From contig CAIPTQ010000038.1 of the NCBI GenBank assembly GCA_903868035.1, positions 1 through 37,353 on the forward strand: a stretch of DNA of 37,353 bases, given 5' to 3'. This document shows positions 1 through 8,931 of the stretch, piece after piece. The stretch comes from an uncultured Phycisphaerales bacterium. GTDB lineage: Bacteria; Planctomycetota; Phycisphaerae; WQYP01. Position 1 is the first letter of the stretch. Every line of letters begins with the position of its first letter. A model generated the notes under the pieces. It ran no database searches. It was given only the letters and a program-made list of their open reading frames with translations, and was not told where the DNA came from. Both the position numbers and the translations under genes were made by a program.

Positions 1-1
1 G

Positions 2-3000
2 GCGGTGACGGGGGTTTCGGGGAGCGGGGATACGTATGTGGTGACGGTGGCGGTGGGGACGGGGTGGGGGACGCTGCGGCTGGAGGTGTTGCCTGCGGCC
101 ACGATTGAGGATGGGTTTGGGCATGTGTTGGCGGGGACGGGGATGGACAACAGCCCGACGCTGGAGCCGGCGCTGGCGGTCAGCGGGGAGACGGCACGGG
201 TGGAGGGGGATGCGGTGGCGCTGACGATGGGGACGGATTATTACGCGGTGCCGGAGGAGAGCGAATGGGAGGTGGACTGGGGGGACGGGGTGGTGGAGAA
301 CCAGACGGGGAGCATGCCGGTGTTCACCCATGTATATACGACGGGGGATGGGGAGTACAACGTGACGGCGGCGGTGACGACGCCGGGCGGGGAGTTTTTG
401 TATAGTGATTTCATGCCGGTGGCGGTGGCGCCGGCGGTGCCGGGGGATTTCGCGGCCAGCATTCCGGAGAACGGGGCGGCAACGCTGACGTGGGGGGAGC
501 CGTCGGCTTTGACGCTTTGGATGCAAGTGGATGTTGCGATCGATGGCGGGGCGTATACGCGCTACGCGGATGGAATTTCGCCGATTTGCCGGACGTACCA
601 AATCACGGGGCTGCCAGTGGCCGCGGAGTATTCGTTCCGGCTGACGGCATACAACACCTGCACGGCGAAATCGGCGGTGCTGGCGGAGTCGATACAAGCG
701 CAACTGGCGATCAGCCTGGATTCCGAGCAAATATCGAGGGTGATGGACACGGCCACGTTCCGGATCGTCGCGCCGGACGCGGGGGTCGGGCTGTATGCCG
801 TGCAAATACAGGAGCGGATACACGACGGCACCGGCATTCATTATTCCGGCAATTGGCATGACGTTTACCAAGCTTCGACGCTCCCGTCGGACACCAACGG
901 CAACTATATCGCGCTCAACTTGCAGATCGCCAGCAGCTACAAGGTACGAGTCGTCGAAACCACGCTGGATGCCCGCCAGGTAGCATCGGCCGCCATCGAA
1001 ATAGAGACCGTAACGCCCGATGCCAAAAACATCGTCAGCGGTCTGGTGGTTGATTCAATCGGATGGGTGGTTCCAATCATACCGTATGTAGACCAAAACG
1101 AAGTATGGATCTATGCGCGTTCACCAGATAACTATTATCCCGATCAATGGATTTGGTTCAATAACGCGGTCGGCGGGCTACATGCCGACGAGTTGTGCAT
1201 CGGACTTTATCCCGACATGGTAAACAGCGACATCATCGACGACACGGGCATGACGCTGCCGGCGGCTTTCCCGACGATCACCGGCGTGCGCGACGCGGAC
1301 ACCGGGGTGGTGACGCTAACGGGCTGGACCGCACCGGGCACGGACTACACGCTCTGTGCTGTTCGCTTAGACACCAACATATATCTTTCCGACAGCGCGG
1401 CGGCCAGCGTTTCGGGAGGTGCCGATTCCATCACCTTCACGCCCTACAGTTTCACGGAATGGCTTTTGCCCAATCAGCCGGCGGGCGTATATGCGATGGC
1501 GGCAAGGTACAACAACAGCCCCTGGAACTGGGGGCGGCTGTCCAATCGGCTGATGGTGGGTGACGCGCCGTTTGCGCCGACGTTTGTCGTGGCCGTGCCG
1601 GAGACATTGGGCACGGCCCAGCATGTCAACCTGGCATGGGCGGATATCAATGCGTCGGAGTCCTACTATCAGGTGCGGCGCTGGGACACGGTAGCCCAGG
1701 AATGGGAATATGTGACCGTGGGCACTTCGGAGTCGAACCAAGTGGAGGGGACAACAGTCGTCGATACCAGTGATTTGTCACGCAATCCGTTGCTGGTGTA
1801 TCAAGTGCGCGCGGCGCGGGTGGTGGGCGCGGATACATTTTATTCGTACTGGGTCACCGCGACGGTGCCCATCTACACACCCCATCCGAGGCTCTCGGTG
1901 AAAGATAACGCACCGGGCGGTGATACTTACACCGACATGTACAAGGGCATCATGGGCGTGGTGGAAGACTACATGGGTCAAGCCTCATTAGACATAAGCC
2001 TTGAACACGCACCATTCGAACCAGTGTTGGATGTTTACACTTATACTGTGCTGAACGCCAATGGCGGCATGGTGACTACAGGGCGTCTTGCACCCACGGG
2101 CATCCTCAATTACACGTCGAGTACGTCGGGGCTTTACACAATCCGAGTCACAAGTTCGGCAGATCCGACTTATGAGCCGAGCGTGCAATTTTACCTGGCC
2201 TTTTTGGGCATCTACTGGAATCAACCATACGATAACGATACGCTCAATATCAAGTATAGCGACAGAACCACTGTGGTAAATTACAATGATGATATTTCGC
2301 GAGAGACGATAGATATTTACGCTGGTCAGCACATGTCATTCTCCTTTGATACGGACGTGACGGGAAGCATGATCGAATCACATAGTTGGTACGTTGGCGT
2401 GACGACGGTGCATTACGTGAAGGATTATCTTGTCGAGACGTCGATCTTGCACACCCGTAATGCGACAAACTCTGACAAAGCAAGTGTCATACCATTAACA
2501 TCGTCCGACCTTATTGGGGACCAGTTAAATTTATACCCTATACAAGACTTACCTGGAAAAGTCTTCGGCCTCACACTTTATACGAATATAAATGGCCACA
2601 CCGTGGTGTTCAACAACCAAACAACTTTCAACGTACATAAACCGGGACAGAGCATTTGGACTGGTCAAGGAACTACCGTGAAAGGTAAGGTACTTGATTA
2701 TTTTAATGTCGTCGCTGATGTATCTCCAACTCGCATGGTCGGAAACGACTTAAAAGAATATTGCATGTGGGAAACAACTGTACCCAAAAGGAGTACGGAA
2801 GGCTACCAGGGTACGATAAGTTGGATCCAGTTAATTAATGTATATGAATATTACGACGGTTATGGTTATTGGACAACAACCACTAACGGACAATATGTGC
2901 TTGATGGACGGTATCCATATAATACTAATCTTGGCTTACTTAATCCATATGATGAACCGCAAATGGGATTGTTTGGGTCAAACTACTTAAGGATGGATAT

Positions 3001-3220
3001 GAAGTTTAAGGATTGGTTGATGTGGACACCGCCAGGTAGTGATAGCATTGCAATACCATTACAACAATGGGGATGGAACGTAAATGCTTTGGCAACTTGG
3101 GACTATTTATATTACTGCTGGAATGTTCATAGATATTCAGTTATTATTCAAACATCAATTACCGGCACGAATACCACAGATTATCCCGAATGGGATGCAA
3201 TTAGCACGTCATATTATTAA
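2..3220 (+). CDS. Large secreted/surface protein with PKD and fibronectin III-like domains (5' partial)
   Basis: The frame is open at the left edge, so the N-terminus and any signal peptide are missing. Numbering from the GTG at 5, residues 1-45 look like the end of an Ig-like surface domain (GTLRLEV motif). Residues about 57-142 form a PKD domain (WGDG at 92-95, FTHVY at 107-111). Residues about 145-235 and 545-640 resemble fibronectin type III modules. The last 350 or so residues are rich in Tyr, Asn and Thr and match no family I recognise. Base composition changes strongly along the gene: the first 800 bp are very G-rich with G-ending codons, and from about 2200 to the stop it is clearly AT-richer. 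The next gene starts 9 bp downstream. A role in adhesion or cell-surface structure is inferred from the domain types; no catalytic motif was seen. Confidence 0.75.
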   Translation, partial: AVTGVSGSGDTYVVTVAVGTGWGTLRLEVLPAATIEDGFGHVLAGTGMDNSPTLEPALAVSGETARVEGDAVALTMGTDYYAVPEESEWEVDWGDGVVENQTGSMPVFTHVYTTGDGEYNVTAAVTTPGGEFLYSDFMPVAVAPAVPGDFAASIPENGAATLTWGEPSALTLWMQVDVAIDGGAYTRYADGISPICRTYQITGLPVAAEYSFRLTAYNTCTAKSAVLAESIQAQLAISLDSEQISRVMDTATFRIVAPDAGVGLYAVQIQERIHDGTGIHYSGNWHDVYQASTLPSDTNGNYIALNLQIASSYKVRVVETTLDARQVASAAIEIETVTPDAKNIVSGLVVDSIGWVVPIIPYVDQNEVWIYARSPDNYYPDQWIWFNNAVGGLHADELCIGLYPDMVNSDIIDDTGMTLPAAFPTITGVRDADTGVVTLTGWTAPGTDYTLCAVRLDTNIYLSDSAAASVSGGADSITFTPYSFTEWLLPNQPAGVYAMAARYNNSPWNWGRLSNRLMVGDAPFAPTFVVAVPETLGTAQHVNLAWADINASESYYQVRRWDTVAQEWEYVTVGTSESNQVEGTTVVDTSDLSRNPLLVYQVRAARVVGADTFYSYWVTATVPIYTPHPRLSVKDNAPGGDTYTDMYKGIMGVVEDYMGQASLDISLEHAPFEPVLDVYTYTVLNANGGMVTTGRLAPTGILNYTSSTSGLYTIRVTSSADPTYEPSVQFYLAFLGIYWNQPYDNDTLNIKYSDRTTVVNYNDDISRETIDIYAGQHMSFSFDTDVTGSMIESHSWYVGVTTVHYVKDYLVETSILHTRNATNSDKASVIPLTSSDLIGDQLNLYPIQDLPGKVFGLTLYTNINGHTVVFNNQTTFNVHKPGQSIWTGQGTTVKGKVLDYFNVVADVSPTRMVGNDLKEYCMWETTVPKRSTEGYQGTISWIQLINVYEYYDGYGYWTTTTNGQYVLDGRYPYNTNLGLLNPYDEPQMGLFGSNYLRMDMKFKDWLMWTPPGSDSIAIPLQQWGWNVNALATWDYLYYCWNVHRYSVIIQTSITGTNTTDYPEWDAISTSYY

Positions 3221-3229
3221 GGAGCATTT

Positions 3230-3736
3230 ATGATGCTCAGTTTCCGAAAATCTAATTCGTATTTATACCTTGGAGTCATATGCGCATTCGTGATTGGCAT
3301 TGCACTTCTGACGACTTTCATTGGGAAAGGAATTCTGATCCAAGTGAGTGACAATCCCACGGGTGGTCACATAATCAGGTATTACGAGTTTCAGCAAGGA
3401 TGTATCGTTTTCCACCATTTTGGTGGAGTGTTGACAGTGTATCATCGCTTTGGTCAGCCACCCCCATTTACTGGTATTGACTGGTCTTTCACTTCCCGTG
3501 ATCCCGTTTACAATACCCCGGCGGAGCAACAGTTTCGAATTGCCAATTGGTTTGCCGCCATTCCATTTGCGGTCTGCGCATGGTGGTGCCGAAAGAAATA
3601 TCACCAGGTGCAATCACGCGCTATCGAAAACCTCTGCCCCATCTGCGGCTACGATCTGCGTGCCCACAAGCCCGGCCAGAAATGTCCCGAGTGCGGCACG
3701 GAAATCCCCAGATTCGGGTGGCGGCGGCCGACCTGA
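3230..3736 (+). CDS. Membrane protein with C-terminal zinc ribbon
   Basis: The predicted protein has 168 residues. A hydrophobic segment at about 15-33 is followed by an extracytoplasmic-looking middle part. A second short hydrophobic stretch (WFAAIPFAVCAWW) comes before the C-terminal ribbon CPICGYDLR...KCPECG, whose four cysteines should bind one zinc. This ribbon is frequent in small planctomycete membrane proteins of unknown role. The ATG at 3230 has an AAGGAG site (3219-3224) that overlaps the stop codon of the upstream surface-protein gene, so the two are probably co-transcribed and translationally coupled. The first 370 bp are AT-rich like the end of the upstream gene, whereas the zinc ribbon part returns to GC-rich codons. 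Function is unknown. An accessory or partner role for the upstream secreted protein is possible but rests only on position. Confidence 0.7.
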   Translation: MMLSFRKSNSYLYLGVICAFVIGIALLTTFIGKGILIQVSDNPTGGHIIRYYEFQQGCIVFHHFGGVLTVYHRFGQPPPFTGIDWSFTSRDPVYNTPAEQQFRIANWFAAIPFAVCAWWCRKKYHQVQSRAIENLCPICGYDLRAHKPGQKCPECGTEIPRFGWRRPT

Positions 3737-3861
3737 TGGCGCAATTCCTGGGACGGACACGGAGCCGCGGCGGGATTGAAGATTGGTCGCGGAGCGGTGC
3801 CGGCATTGACGAGGGACGGGAATTTGCGGCTCGCGGACGAGCCGGGCATTGCCATGCCGGG

Positions 3862-5499
3862 CTAGGCCAGGCCGATGGCGCGGCCGTCGGGGAGGACTTT
3901 CATGCGGGCGGCGGCGGGGACTTTGGGGAGGCCGGGCAGGGTGAGGATGTCGCCGCAGATGACGACGACGAAGCCGGCGCCGGCGCTGATGCGGAGTTCG
4001 TTGACGGTGACCTTGAAGCCGCGGGGGCGGCCGCGGAGCTTGGGGTTGTCGGAGAGGCTGGCGGAGGTTTTGGCGATGCAGACGGGGAGGTTGCCGTAGC
4101 CGTTGGCGGTGAGGAGCTTGAGGTCATCCTCGGCCTGGGAATCGAAGACGACTTCGTCGGCGCCGTAGAGCTGAGTGGCGAGCTTATGGATTTTTTGGGG
4201 GAGTGTGTCCTCGAGTTCGTAGAGGTAATGGAGTTTTTTGCCGACACTGCGGGCGACGACCTGGAGGACGGCCTGGGCGAGTTTGACGGCACCCTGGCCG
4301 CCGTCGGTGTAGTGGTCGGCGACGACGGCTTCGACGCCCTGGCGGGCGCAGAACTGGATGATGCGCTCGAGGTCGGCGGGGGAGTCGTCGGCGAAGTGGT
4401 TGAGGGCGACGACGGGCGCGAGGCCCAGGAGCTGGATGTTTTCGATGTGTTTAGCGAGATTGCCGATGCCGCCGTCGGTGGTGAAGCCGCCGTGATAGGC
4501 GACGGCCTTGCAGGTGGCGACGATGACGGCGGCCTGGGGGGTGAGGCCGCTGCCGCGGCACTTGATGTGGCAGAATTTTTCGGCGCCCAGGTCGGTGGCG
4601 AAGCCGGCCTCGGTGACGACGAAATCGGCGAGCTTGAGGGCCAGGCGGGTGGCGATGGCGGTGTTGGTGCCCTGGGCGATGTTGGCGAAGGGGCCGGCGT
4701 GGACGAAGGCGGGAGTGCCTTCGAGGGTCTGGACGAGGTTGGGATGAATGGCGTCGCGGAGGAGAATCTGCATGGCGCCTTCGGCTTCGATCTGGCGGGC
4801 GAGGACGGGGACGCCCTTGTAGGTGAAGCCGACGACCATGCGGCCGAGGCGGGCACCGAGATCCTGATAATCGCGGGCGAGGCAGAGGATGGCCATGACT
4901 TCGCTGGCGGGGGTGATGTTGACGCCGTCGCGGCGGGGGACGCCGTTTTTGACGCCGCCGAGGCCGATGATGATGTCGCGGAGGGCGCGGTCGTTGAGGT
5001 CGATGACGCGGCGGAGGACGATGCGGCGGGAGTCGAGGTCGAGATCGTTGCCGTGCTGGAGGTGGTTGTCGACCATGGCGGCGAGGAGGTTGTTGGCTTT
5101 TTCGACGGCGTACATGTCGCCGACGAAATGGAGGTTGATGTCCTCGGCGGGGACGACCTGGGCGCGGCCGGCGCCAGTGCCGCCGCCTTTGAGGCCGAAG
5201 TAAGGGCCGAGGGAGGGTTCACGGAGGCAGATGGCGGTTTTTTTGCCGAGGAGGCGCAGGCCGTCGCCGAGGCCGATGGTGGTGGTGGTTTTGCCCTCGC
5301 CCTGGGGGGTGGGGGTCATGGCGGTGACGAGGATGAGGTTGCCGTCGGGCAGGGCGGCGCGGGCCGTGAGTTCATCGATGGGGATTTTGGCGATGTAGCG
5401 GCCGTGGAGGAGGATTTCCTCGGGGTCGAGGCCGAGTTCGCGGGCGACGTCGCCGATGCGGCGTGCGGGCAGACCGCCATGATCGCCATTGAGGGACAT
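3862..5499 (-). CDS. fhs: Formate--tetrahydrofolate ligase
   Basis: This enzyme joins formate to tetrahydrofolate with ATP, giving 10-formyl-THF for one-carbon metabolism in the cytoplasm. At 545 residues it has close to the usual family length (about 556). The ATP-binding motif TPTPQGEGKTTTT lies at 62-74. It is followed by the family-typical EPSLGPYFGLKGGG block at 94-107 and by INLHFVGD. The frame is open six codons further upstream, but ATG 5499 is preferred because AGGAG lies just 5 to 6 bases before it and the sequence MSLNGDHGG leads straight into the conserved N-terminus. It starts 46 bp after the stop of the histidine kinase gene and points the same way, so it may be the last gene of that transcript. 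Codons end mostly in C. It shares the strand and spacing of the signalling pair, but I see no functional reason for the link. Confidence 0.95.
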   Translation of the reverse strand: MSLNGDHGGLPARRIGDVARELGLDPEEILLHGRYIAKIPIDELTARAALPDGNLILVTAMTPTPQGEGKTTTTIGLGDGLRLLGKKTAICLREPSLGPYFGLKGGGTGAGRAQVVPAEDINLHFVGDMYAVEKANNLLAAMVDNHLQHGNDLDLDSRRIVLRRVIDLNDRALRDIIIGLGGVKNGVPRRDGVNITPASEVMAILCLARDYQDLGARLGRMVVGFTYKGVPVLARQIEAEGAMQILLRDAIHPNLVQTLEGTPAFVHAGPFANIAQGTNTAIATRLALKLADFVVTEAGFATDLGAEKFCHIKCRGSGLTPQAAVIVATCKAVAYHGGFTTDGGIGNLAKHIENIQLLGLAPVVALNHFADDSPADLERIIQFCARQGVEAVVADHYTDGGQGAVKLAQAVLQVVARSVGKKLHYLYELEDTLPQKIHKLATQLYGADEVVFDSQAEDDLKLLTANGYGNLPVCIAKTSASLSDNPKLRGRPRGFKVTVNELRISAGAGFVVVICGDILTLPGLPKVPAAARMKVLPDGRAIGLA

Positions 5500-5545
5500 G
5501 CAAGCTCCTGTATACAAGCACGCGGCGGGGCCACGGGGCGGAGGG

Positions 5546-7969
5546 TCAACGTTGGCCGGCGAGGGAAGGCTCCGCCGTCACGGGGGCCGGGGGAGTTTCG
5601 GCGTTGAGGGGAAGGATTATAACGGCAGTGGTGCCGGCGCCGAGGGTGGAATCGAGGCGGATGGTGCCGCCGTGGTTTTCGATCCAGCGGAGGGCCTTGG
5701 CCAGGCCCATGCCGCGGTTGCGGCCGGCGGACTTGGCGGAGAAGAAGGGTGCGAAGGCGTTGCGGGAGACATCCTGGGACATGCCGACGCCGCGGTCCTG
5801 GACCTGGATGAGGAGTTGTTGATCGAGGGGATCGACGGAGAGTGTGACGAGGACTGCGCCGGGGGTATTGGGGTGATCGGCGGTGGCGTCGGGTTCGGCG
5901 GCGGCGCGGGTGGCCTGGAGGGCGTTGAGGAGAATTTCGGCGAGGGCGTTGCGGACCTGGCGGTCATCGCCGCGCATGGGTGGGAGATGGGGCGCGGCGT
6001 CCACGCGGACGGGGATGTCCTCGCCGGAGGGGCCGGCGCGTTCGGCGGCGGCGTGGAGGGCCTCATCGACGAGGGCGGCGATGTCCAGCGTGGCCATTTT
6101 GGGGGAGACGGGTTTGGCGAATTCCATCATGTCGGTGATGATCTGGCTGAGGCGCTGGGCCTGCTGGGCAATGACGCCGGCCTCGGCCTTCATGCCGGCA
6201 TCGGCGAGTTTGGCGGCCAGAAGCTGGGCGCGGCCGGAGATGACCATGAGGGGGTTGTTCATTTCGTGGGCGGCGCCGGCGGCCATTTCGCCAAGGCTGG
6301 CGAGGCTCTTCTCGCGGACGCGCTGTTGCTGCATGGCGCCCAGCTCGCGGTTGGCGGCGGCGAGGGACTCGGTGAGCATCATTTGCTGTTCGCGGAGCTG
6401 GGCGGTGCGGAGGGTCATGCCCCAGCTCTGGCTGACGAGTTCCATGTCGGAGACGCCGGCGACGGGGTTGGCGGCGCCGTCCTTGGCGACCCAGACGATG
6501 CCGCCGACGGGTTCATTGCCGCAGAGGAGGGGCATGAACCAGGCCTGGCCGGTGGGGGTCGTGCCGCCGGTGGCGCCGATGCCGAGGAAGCCGCGGGCGC
6601 GTTCAAGGAGCCAGTCGGCCTGGGGGCTGGCGGGGCGGGCGAAATTCTGATGGGCGCGGCCGACGCGGTGATCGCCGCCGTAGGCGGGCATGGTCATGAG
6701 GAAGCTGTCATGGACCTGGCGGGAGGCGTCGAAGAGGAGCACTTCGCCGGCACCGGTGCCGGTGCCGCCGCCGTAATCGGGGTCCTGGGAGAAGAGGGCC
6801 AGGCGGTGGGACTCGAGGAAGGGATGGGCGACTTGGGCGATCTCGGTGAGAAGCTGGGCGGGGCTGGCGGCGGGGACGATCCGCTGATAGAAGCGGGTGA
6901 GGAGCTCGAAGCAGTTGCTGCGGTTGAGAAGCTGGCGGTTCTGGACGCGGTACTGGTGGTTGAGGCGGCCGAGCTCGGCGTTGGCGTTGGCGATGGACTC
7001 GAGGTAGACCTGCCGGGATTCAACATCGTAGAGGCCGATGGATTTAGCGCGGGCTTCGAGGGCGCCGGCGAGTTCACCGGTCATGGCGTCGATGTCCCGG
7101 GTGGTCAAACCGAGGTGGGCGGCATATTGCTCGACATCGTAGGGGAAGAGGAAATTGCCGGAGAAGCCGATGTGCTGGCGGCGGACGAGGAGATCGGCGA
7201 GACCCACGAGGAGGACCATGGGCATGATCATGGGGGCGGCGGCGGAGGTGGCGCCGGCGGCACCGGGGGCCGGGGGCGGGGGCGGGGGGGCGTTGCCGTG
7301 GAACCAGATGGACTGGGTGATGATCTGGGGGAGGTTCCAGGCCTCGGCGAGGCGTTTGCCGGCGAGGGTATGGTCGATGCCGATGGCGCGGCGTTCGATA
7401 TCGGCGATGTCGCCGCGGGTGAGGGTGGCCATTTCGACGACGCGGGCGAAGGATTTGGGCATGACGGTGTCGAAGGCGACCTTGCCCATGTCATGGAGCA
7501 GGCCGCAGACGAAGGCGTCGGCGGGATTCAGGCGGGGTTGGACTTTGGGGGCGAGCATTTCGGCGGCGGTGGCGACGGCCAGGGAGTGCTTCCAGAAGTC
7601 GGTGCGCTTGAAGAGGGGCTCGGTTCCCGCGGGGGCGGCGGAGGGCTGGGTGAAGGCTTCAAAGGCCTTGACCGAGAGGGCGAGGTTGCGGACGGTTTCA
7701 AAACCCAGGAGGACGACGGCCTGCTGGACGCTGGTGACGGGCATGCGGACGCCGGCGGAGGCCGAGCCGGCCAGGGAGAGGAGCTTGCCGGTGAGGGATT
7801 GATCGGCGGAGAGGAGCTGGACGACTTCGCTCATGCGGGCGTCGTTGGAACTGGTGAGGGCCAGGAGGCGCACGACGACGGCGGGCAGGGTGGGGAGCGC
7901 GTCAAGCTGCTGGAGGACGAGTTCGACCTTGCGGGTTTTGATTTCGTCGGTGATGGGGGCCTGCGACAT
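5546..7969 (-). CDS. HDOD-domain sensor histidine kinase
   Basis: The protein has 807 residues from the ATG at 7969. The frame stays open 14 more codons, but those lie in a repeat array. Residues about 15-230 form an HDOD domain with GLLHDMGK (His159, Asp160). A proline-rich linker (228-236) follows. Residues about 345-525 look like a GAF-type sensor region, although that part is weakly conserved. A helical stretch leads to the dimerisation/phosphoacceptor box AAHEMNNPL (His568). The ATPase domain shows the N box (LLNALQA, Asn682), G1 (DRGVG, 725-729) and G2 (RGMGLA, 752-757). No membrane segment was seen, so it is probably cytoplasmic. It should autophosphorylate on His568 and pass phosphate to a receiver. 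The adjacent upstream response regulator is the obvious partner. HDOD domains are often linked to second-messenger or stress signalling, but the bound signal is unknown. Confidence 0.9.
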   Translation of the reverse strand: MSQAPITDEIKTRKVELVLQQLDALPTLPAVVVRLLALTSSNDARMSEVVQLLSADQSLTGKLLSLAGSASAGVRMPVTSVQQAVVLLGFETVRNLALSVKAFEAFTQPSAAPAGTEPLFKRTDFWKHSLAVATAAEMLAPKVQPRLNPADAFVCGLLHDMGKVAFDTVMPKSFARVVEMATLTRGDIADIERRAIGIDHTLAGKRLAEAWNLPQIITQSIWFHGNAPPPPPPAPGAAGATSAAAPMIMPMVLLVGLADLLVRRQHIGFSGNFLFPYDVEQYAAHLGLTTRDIDAMTGELAGALEARAKSIGLYDVESRQVYLESIANANAELGRLNHQYRVQNRQLLNRSNCFELLTRFYQRIVPAASPAQLLTEIAQVAHPFLESHRLALFSQDPDYGGGTGTGAGEVLLFDASRQVHDSFLMTMPAYGGDHRVGRAHQNFARPASPQADWLLERARGFLGIGATGGTTPTGQAWFMPLLCGNEPVGGIVWVAKDGAANPVAGVSDMELVSQSWGMTLRTAQLREQQMMLTESLAAANRELGAMQQQRVREKSLASLGEMAAGAAHEMNNPLMVISGRAQLLAAKLADAGMKAEAGVIAQQAQRLSQIITDMMEFAKPVSPKMATLDIAALVDEALHAAAERAGPSGEDIPVRVDAAPHLPPMRGDDRQVRNALAEILLNALQATRAAAEPDATADHPNTPGAVLVTLSVDPLDQQLLIQVQDRGVGMSQDVSRNAFAPFFSAKSAGRNRGMGLAKALRWIENHGGTIRLDSTLGAGTTAVIILPLNAETPPAPVTAEPSLAGQR

Positions 7970-7991
7970 GGAGCGTCCCGGGGAAAAGAAC

Positions 7992-8033
7992 GAACAATGA
8001 ACAATGACCAATAATCAATGAACAATGATCATG
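7992..8033. repeat. Heptanucleotide tandem repeat between kinase and response regulator genes
   Basis: Six 7-bp units follow one another: GAACAAT, GAACAAT, GACCAAT, AATCAAT, GAACAAT, GATCATG. They lie in the 72-bp gap between the response regulator stop (8042) and the kinase start (7969). The block is AT-rich in an otherwise very GC-rich region. It is not coding in the chosen gene models. It belongs to the class of short degenerate 7-bp arrays found elsewhere in the window, each with a different unit. Confidence 0.85.
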
Positions 8034-8041
8034 GGGGCATT

Positions 8042-8695
8042 TCAGGCGAGCTGCAGAAGTTCGGCCATGCGCTCGATGAGCTTTTCGATGTTAAACGGCT
8101 TTTTCACGAAATCATCGGCCCCGGCCTGCAGGAGTTCGTTGATCTCATCCTGATTGACCACGCCCGAGACAATGATGATTTTCATGTGCTCGAACTTGGG
8201 ATTGTTGCGCACGGTCTGGCAGACGACGTTGCCGTTGATGTCGGGGAGCATGTAATCGAGGATCATGAGGTCGGGCTGGAATTCCTGGGTGAGGACGCCG
8301 GCGTCATAACCGGAGGCGGCGGATTTGACCTCGAATCGGCCATCGCGGTTGAGGACGTCCACGAAGAGTTCGACGATCTCGGCATCATCATCGACGACGA
8401 GGACTTTGCGGCGACCGGAATCGAGGTTGTCCAGGGGAATGCCGTTGTCTTTCATGAACTTGACGAGGGCTTCGCGGGGGATGCGGCGGAACTTGGAGCC
8501 AGGGACGCGGAAGCCGCCAAGGCGGCCGGCGTCAAAGCAGCGGATGATGGTCTGCTGGGAGATTTTGCAGATTTCGGCGGCCTCGCCGGTGGTGTAGACG
8601 TTTTTAGGCTGTTGGTCGGGAGGTAAGACGGGGTTGGGGAGGGGGGCGGTAACTGGGATTCCGATATTATTGGGGATATTCACGGCAGACTCCAT
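8042..8695 (-). CDS. Response regulator with N-terminal excisionase/MerR-type DNA-binding domain
   Basis: The protein has 217 residues. A flexible Pro/Asn-rich N-terminus (1-30) leads to a small winged helix of the excisionase/BldC type at about 31-84 (VYTTGEAAEICKISQQTI, then RVPGSKFRRIPREALVKF). A full receiver domain follows at 96-215: acidic pocket Asp102-104, phosphoacceptor Asp147 in LMILDYMLPD, Ser177 and Lys199 in VKKPF. The usual order is receiver first and output second; here it is reversed. It lies directly upstream of the HDOD-histidine kinase (72-bp gap), so the two probably form a two-component system. The ribosome-binding site before ATG 8695 is weak. The 236-bp upstream region holds a 9-bp inverted repeat that could be a target site for this protein. 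Target genes are unknown. Confidence 0.9.
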   Translation of the reverse strand: MESAVNIPNNIGIPVTAPLPNPVLPPDQQPKNVYTTGEAAEICKISQQTIIRCFDAGRLGGFRVPGSKFRRIPREALVKFMKDNGIPLDNLDSGRRKVLVVDDDAEIVELFVDVLNRDGRFEVKSAASGYDAGVLTQEFQPDLMILDYMLPDINGNVVCQTVRNNPKFEHMKIIIVSGVVNQDEINELLQAGADDFVKKPFNIEKLIERMAELLQLA

Positions 8696-8729
8696 TCGGC
8701 TTTGGGCCGCTAGATTGGGTAGGAGGCAG

Positions 8730-8792
8730 GCAGTTTACCCTGCTTACCTGAACTACTCAAATTTCCTATCTTATCATCGGCTAGTAAACTGC
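8730..8792. promoter_or_regulatory. Perfect 9-bp inverted repeat, possible operator
   Basis: GCAGTTTAC (8730-8738) and its exact reverse complement GTAAACTGC (8784-8792) lie 45 bp apart, about 54 bp centre to centre or roughly five helical turns. They sit 35 bp upstream of the response regulator start, in the region shared with the divergent toxin-antitoxin operon. The spacing would place two bound proteins on the same face of the helix. Autoregulation by the response regulator is an inference; no binding data can be read from sequence. Confidence 0.4.
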
Positions 8793-8868
8793 GGAAGATT
8801 AAACGCGTAGGTGGAGAATCAGGTAACGGATTGCAGCATAATATTCGCATAGATGTTTATACTAATCA

Positions 8869-8896
8869 TTGACTATCTTACTGTGTGTGGTAATAT
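8869..8896 (+). promoter_or_regulatory. Sigma-70 type promoter of the HigBA-like operon
   Basis: TTGACT (8869-8874), a 16-bp spacer and TAATAT (8891-8896), with TGG directly before the -10 box as in an extended -10 promoter. The predicted start near 8903 gives a leader of about 29 bases with a GGGAG ribosome-binding site at 8921-8925 before the ATG at 8932. This is one of the best promoter matches in the window. Confidence 0.65.
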
Positions 8897-8931
8897 ATCG
8901 TTAATGGTTGCCGATCACATGGGAGTATTTG

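Noticed and set aside
1..3736. Secreted protein plus small gene read as a polymorphic toxin and its immunity protein
   Set aside because: No nuclease, deaminase or other toxin motif is visible in the C-terminus, and the small protein has a common planctomycete zinc ribbon. Kept only as a possibility in the findings.
3841..3866. GCCGGGC repeats between the convergent zinc-ribbon and fhs genes as a two-way terminator
   Set aside because: They are direct rather than inverted repeats, so no stem forms, and there is no T-run.
3547..5607. A 686-codon plus-strand frame opposite fhs
   Set aside because: It is the antisense of a clear fhs gene; the translation is low-complexity Gly/Asp/Glu/Val-rich, which is typical of frames opposite C-ending GC-rich genes.
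5489..8014. An 841-codon plus-strand frame opposite the histidine kinase
   Set aside because: Same reason: Gly/Ala/Glu-rich antisense of a gene with intact kinase motifs.
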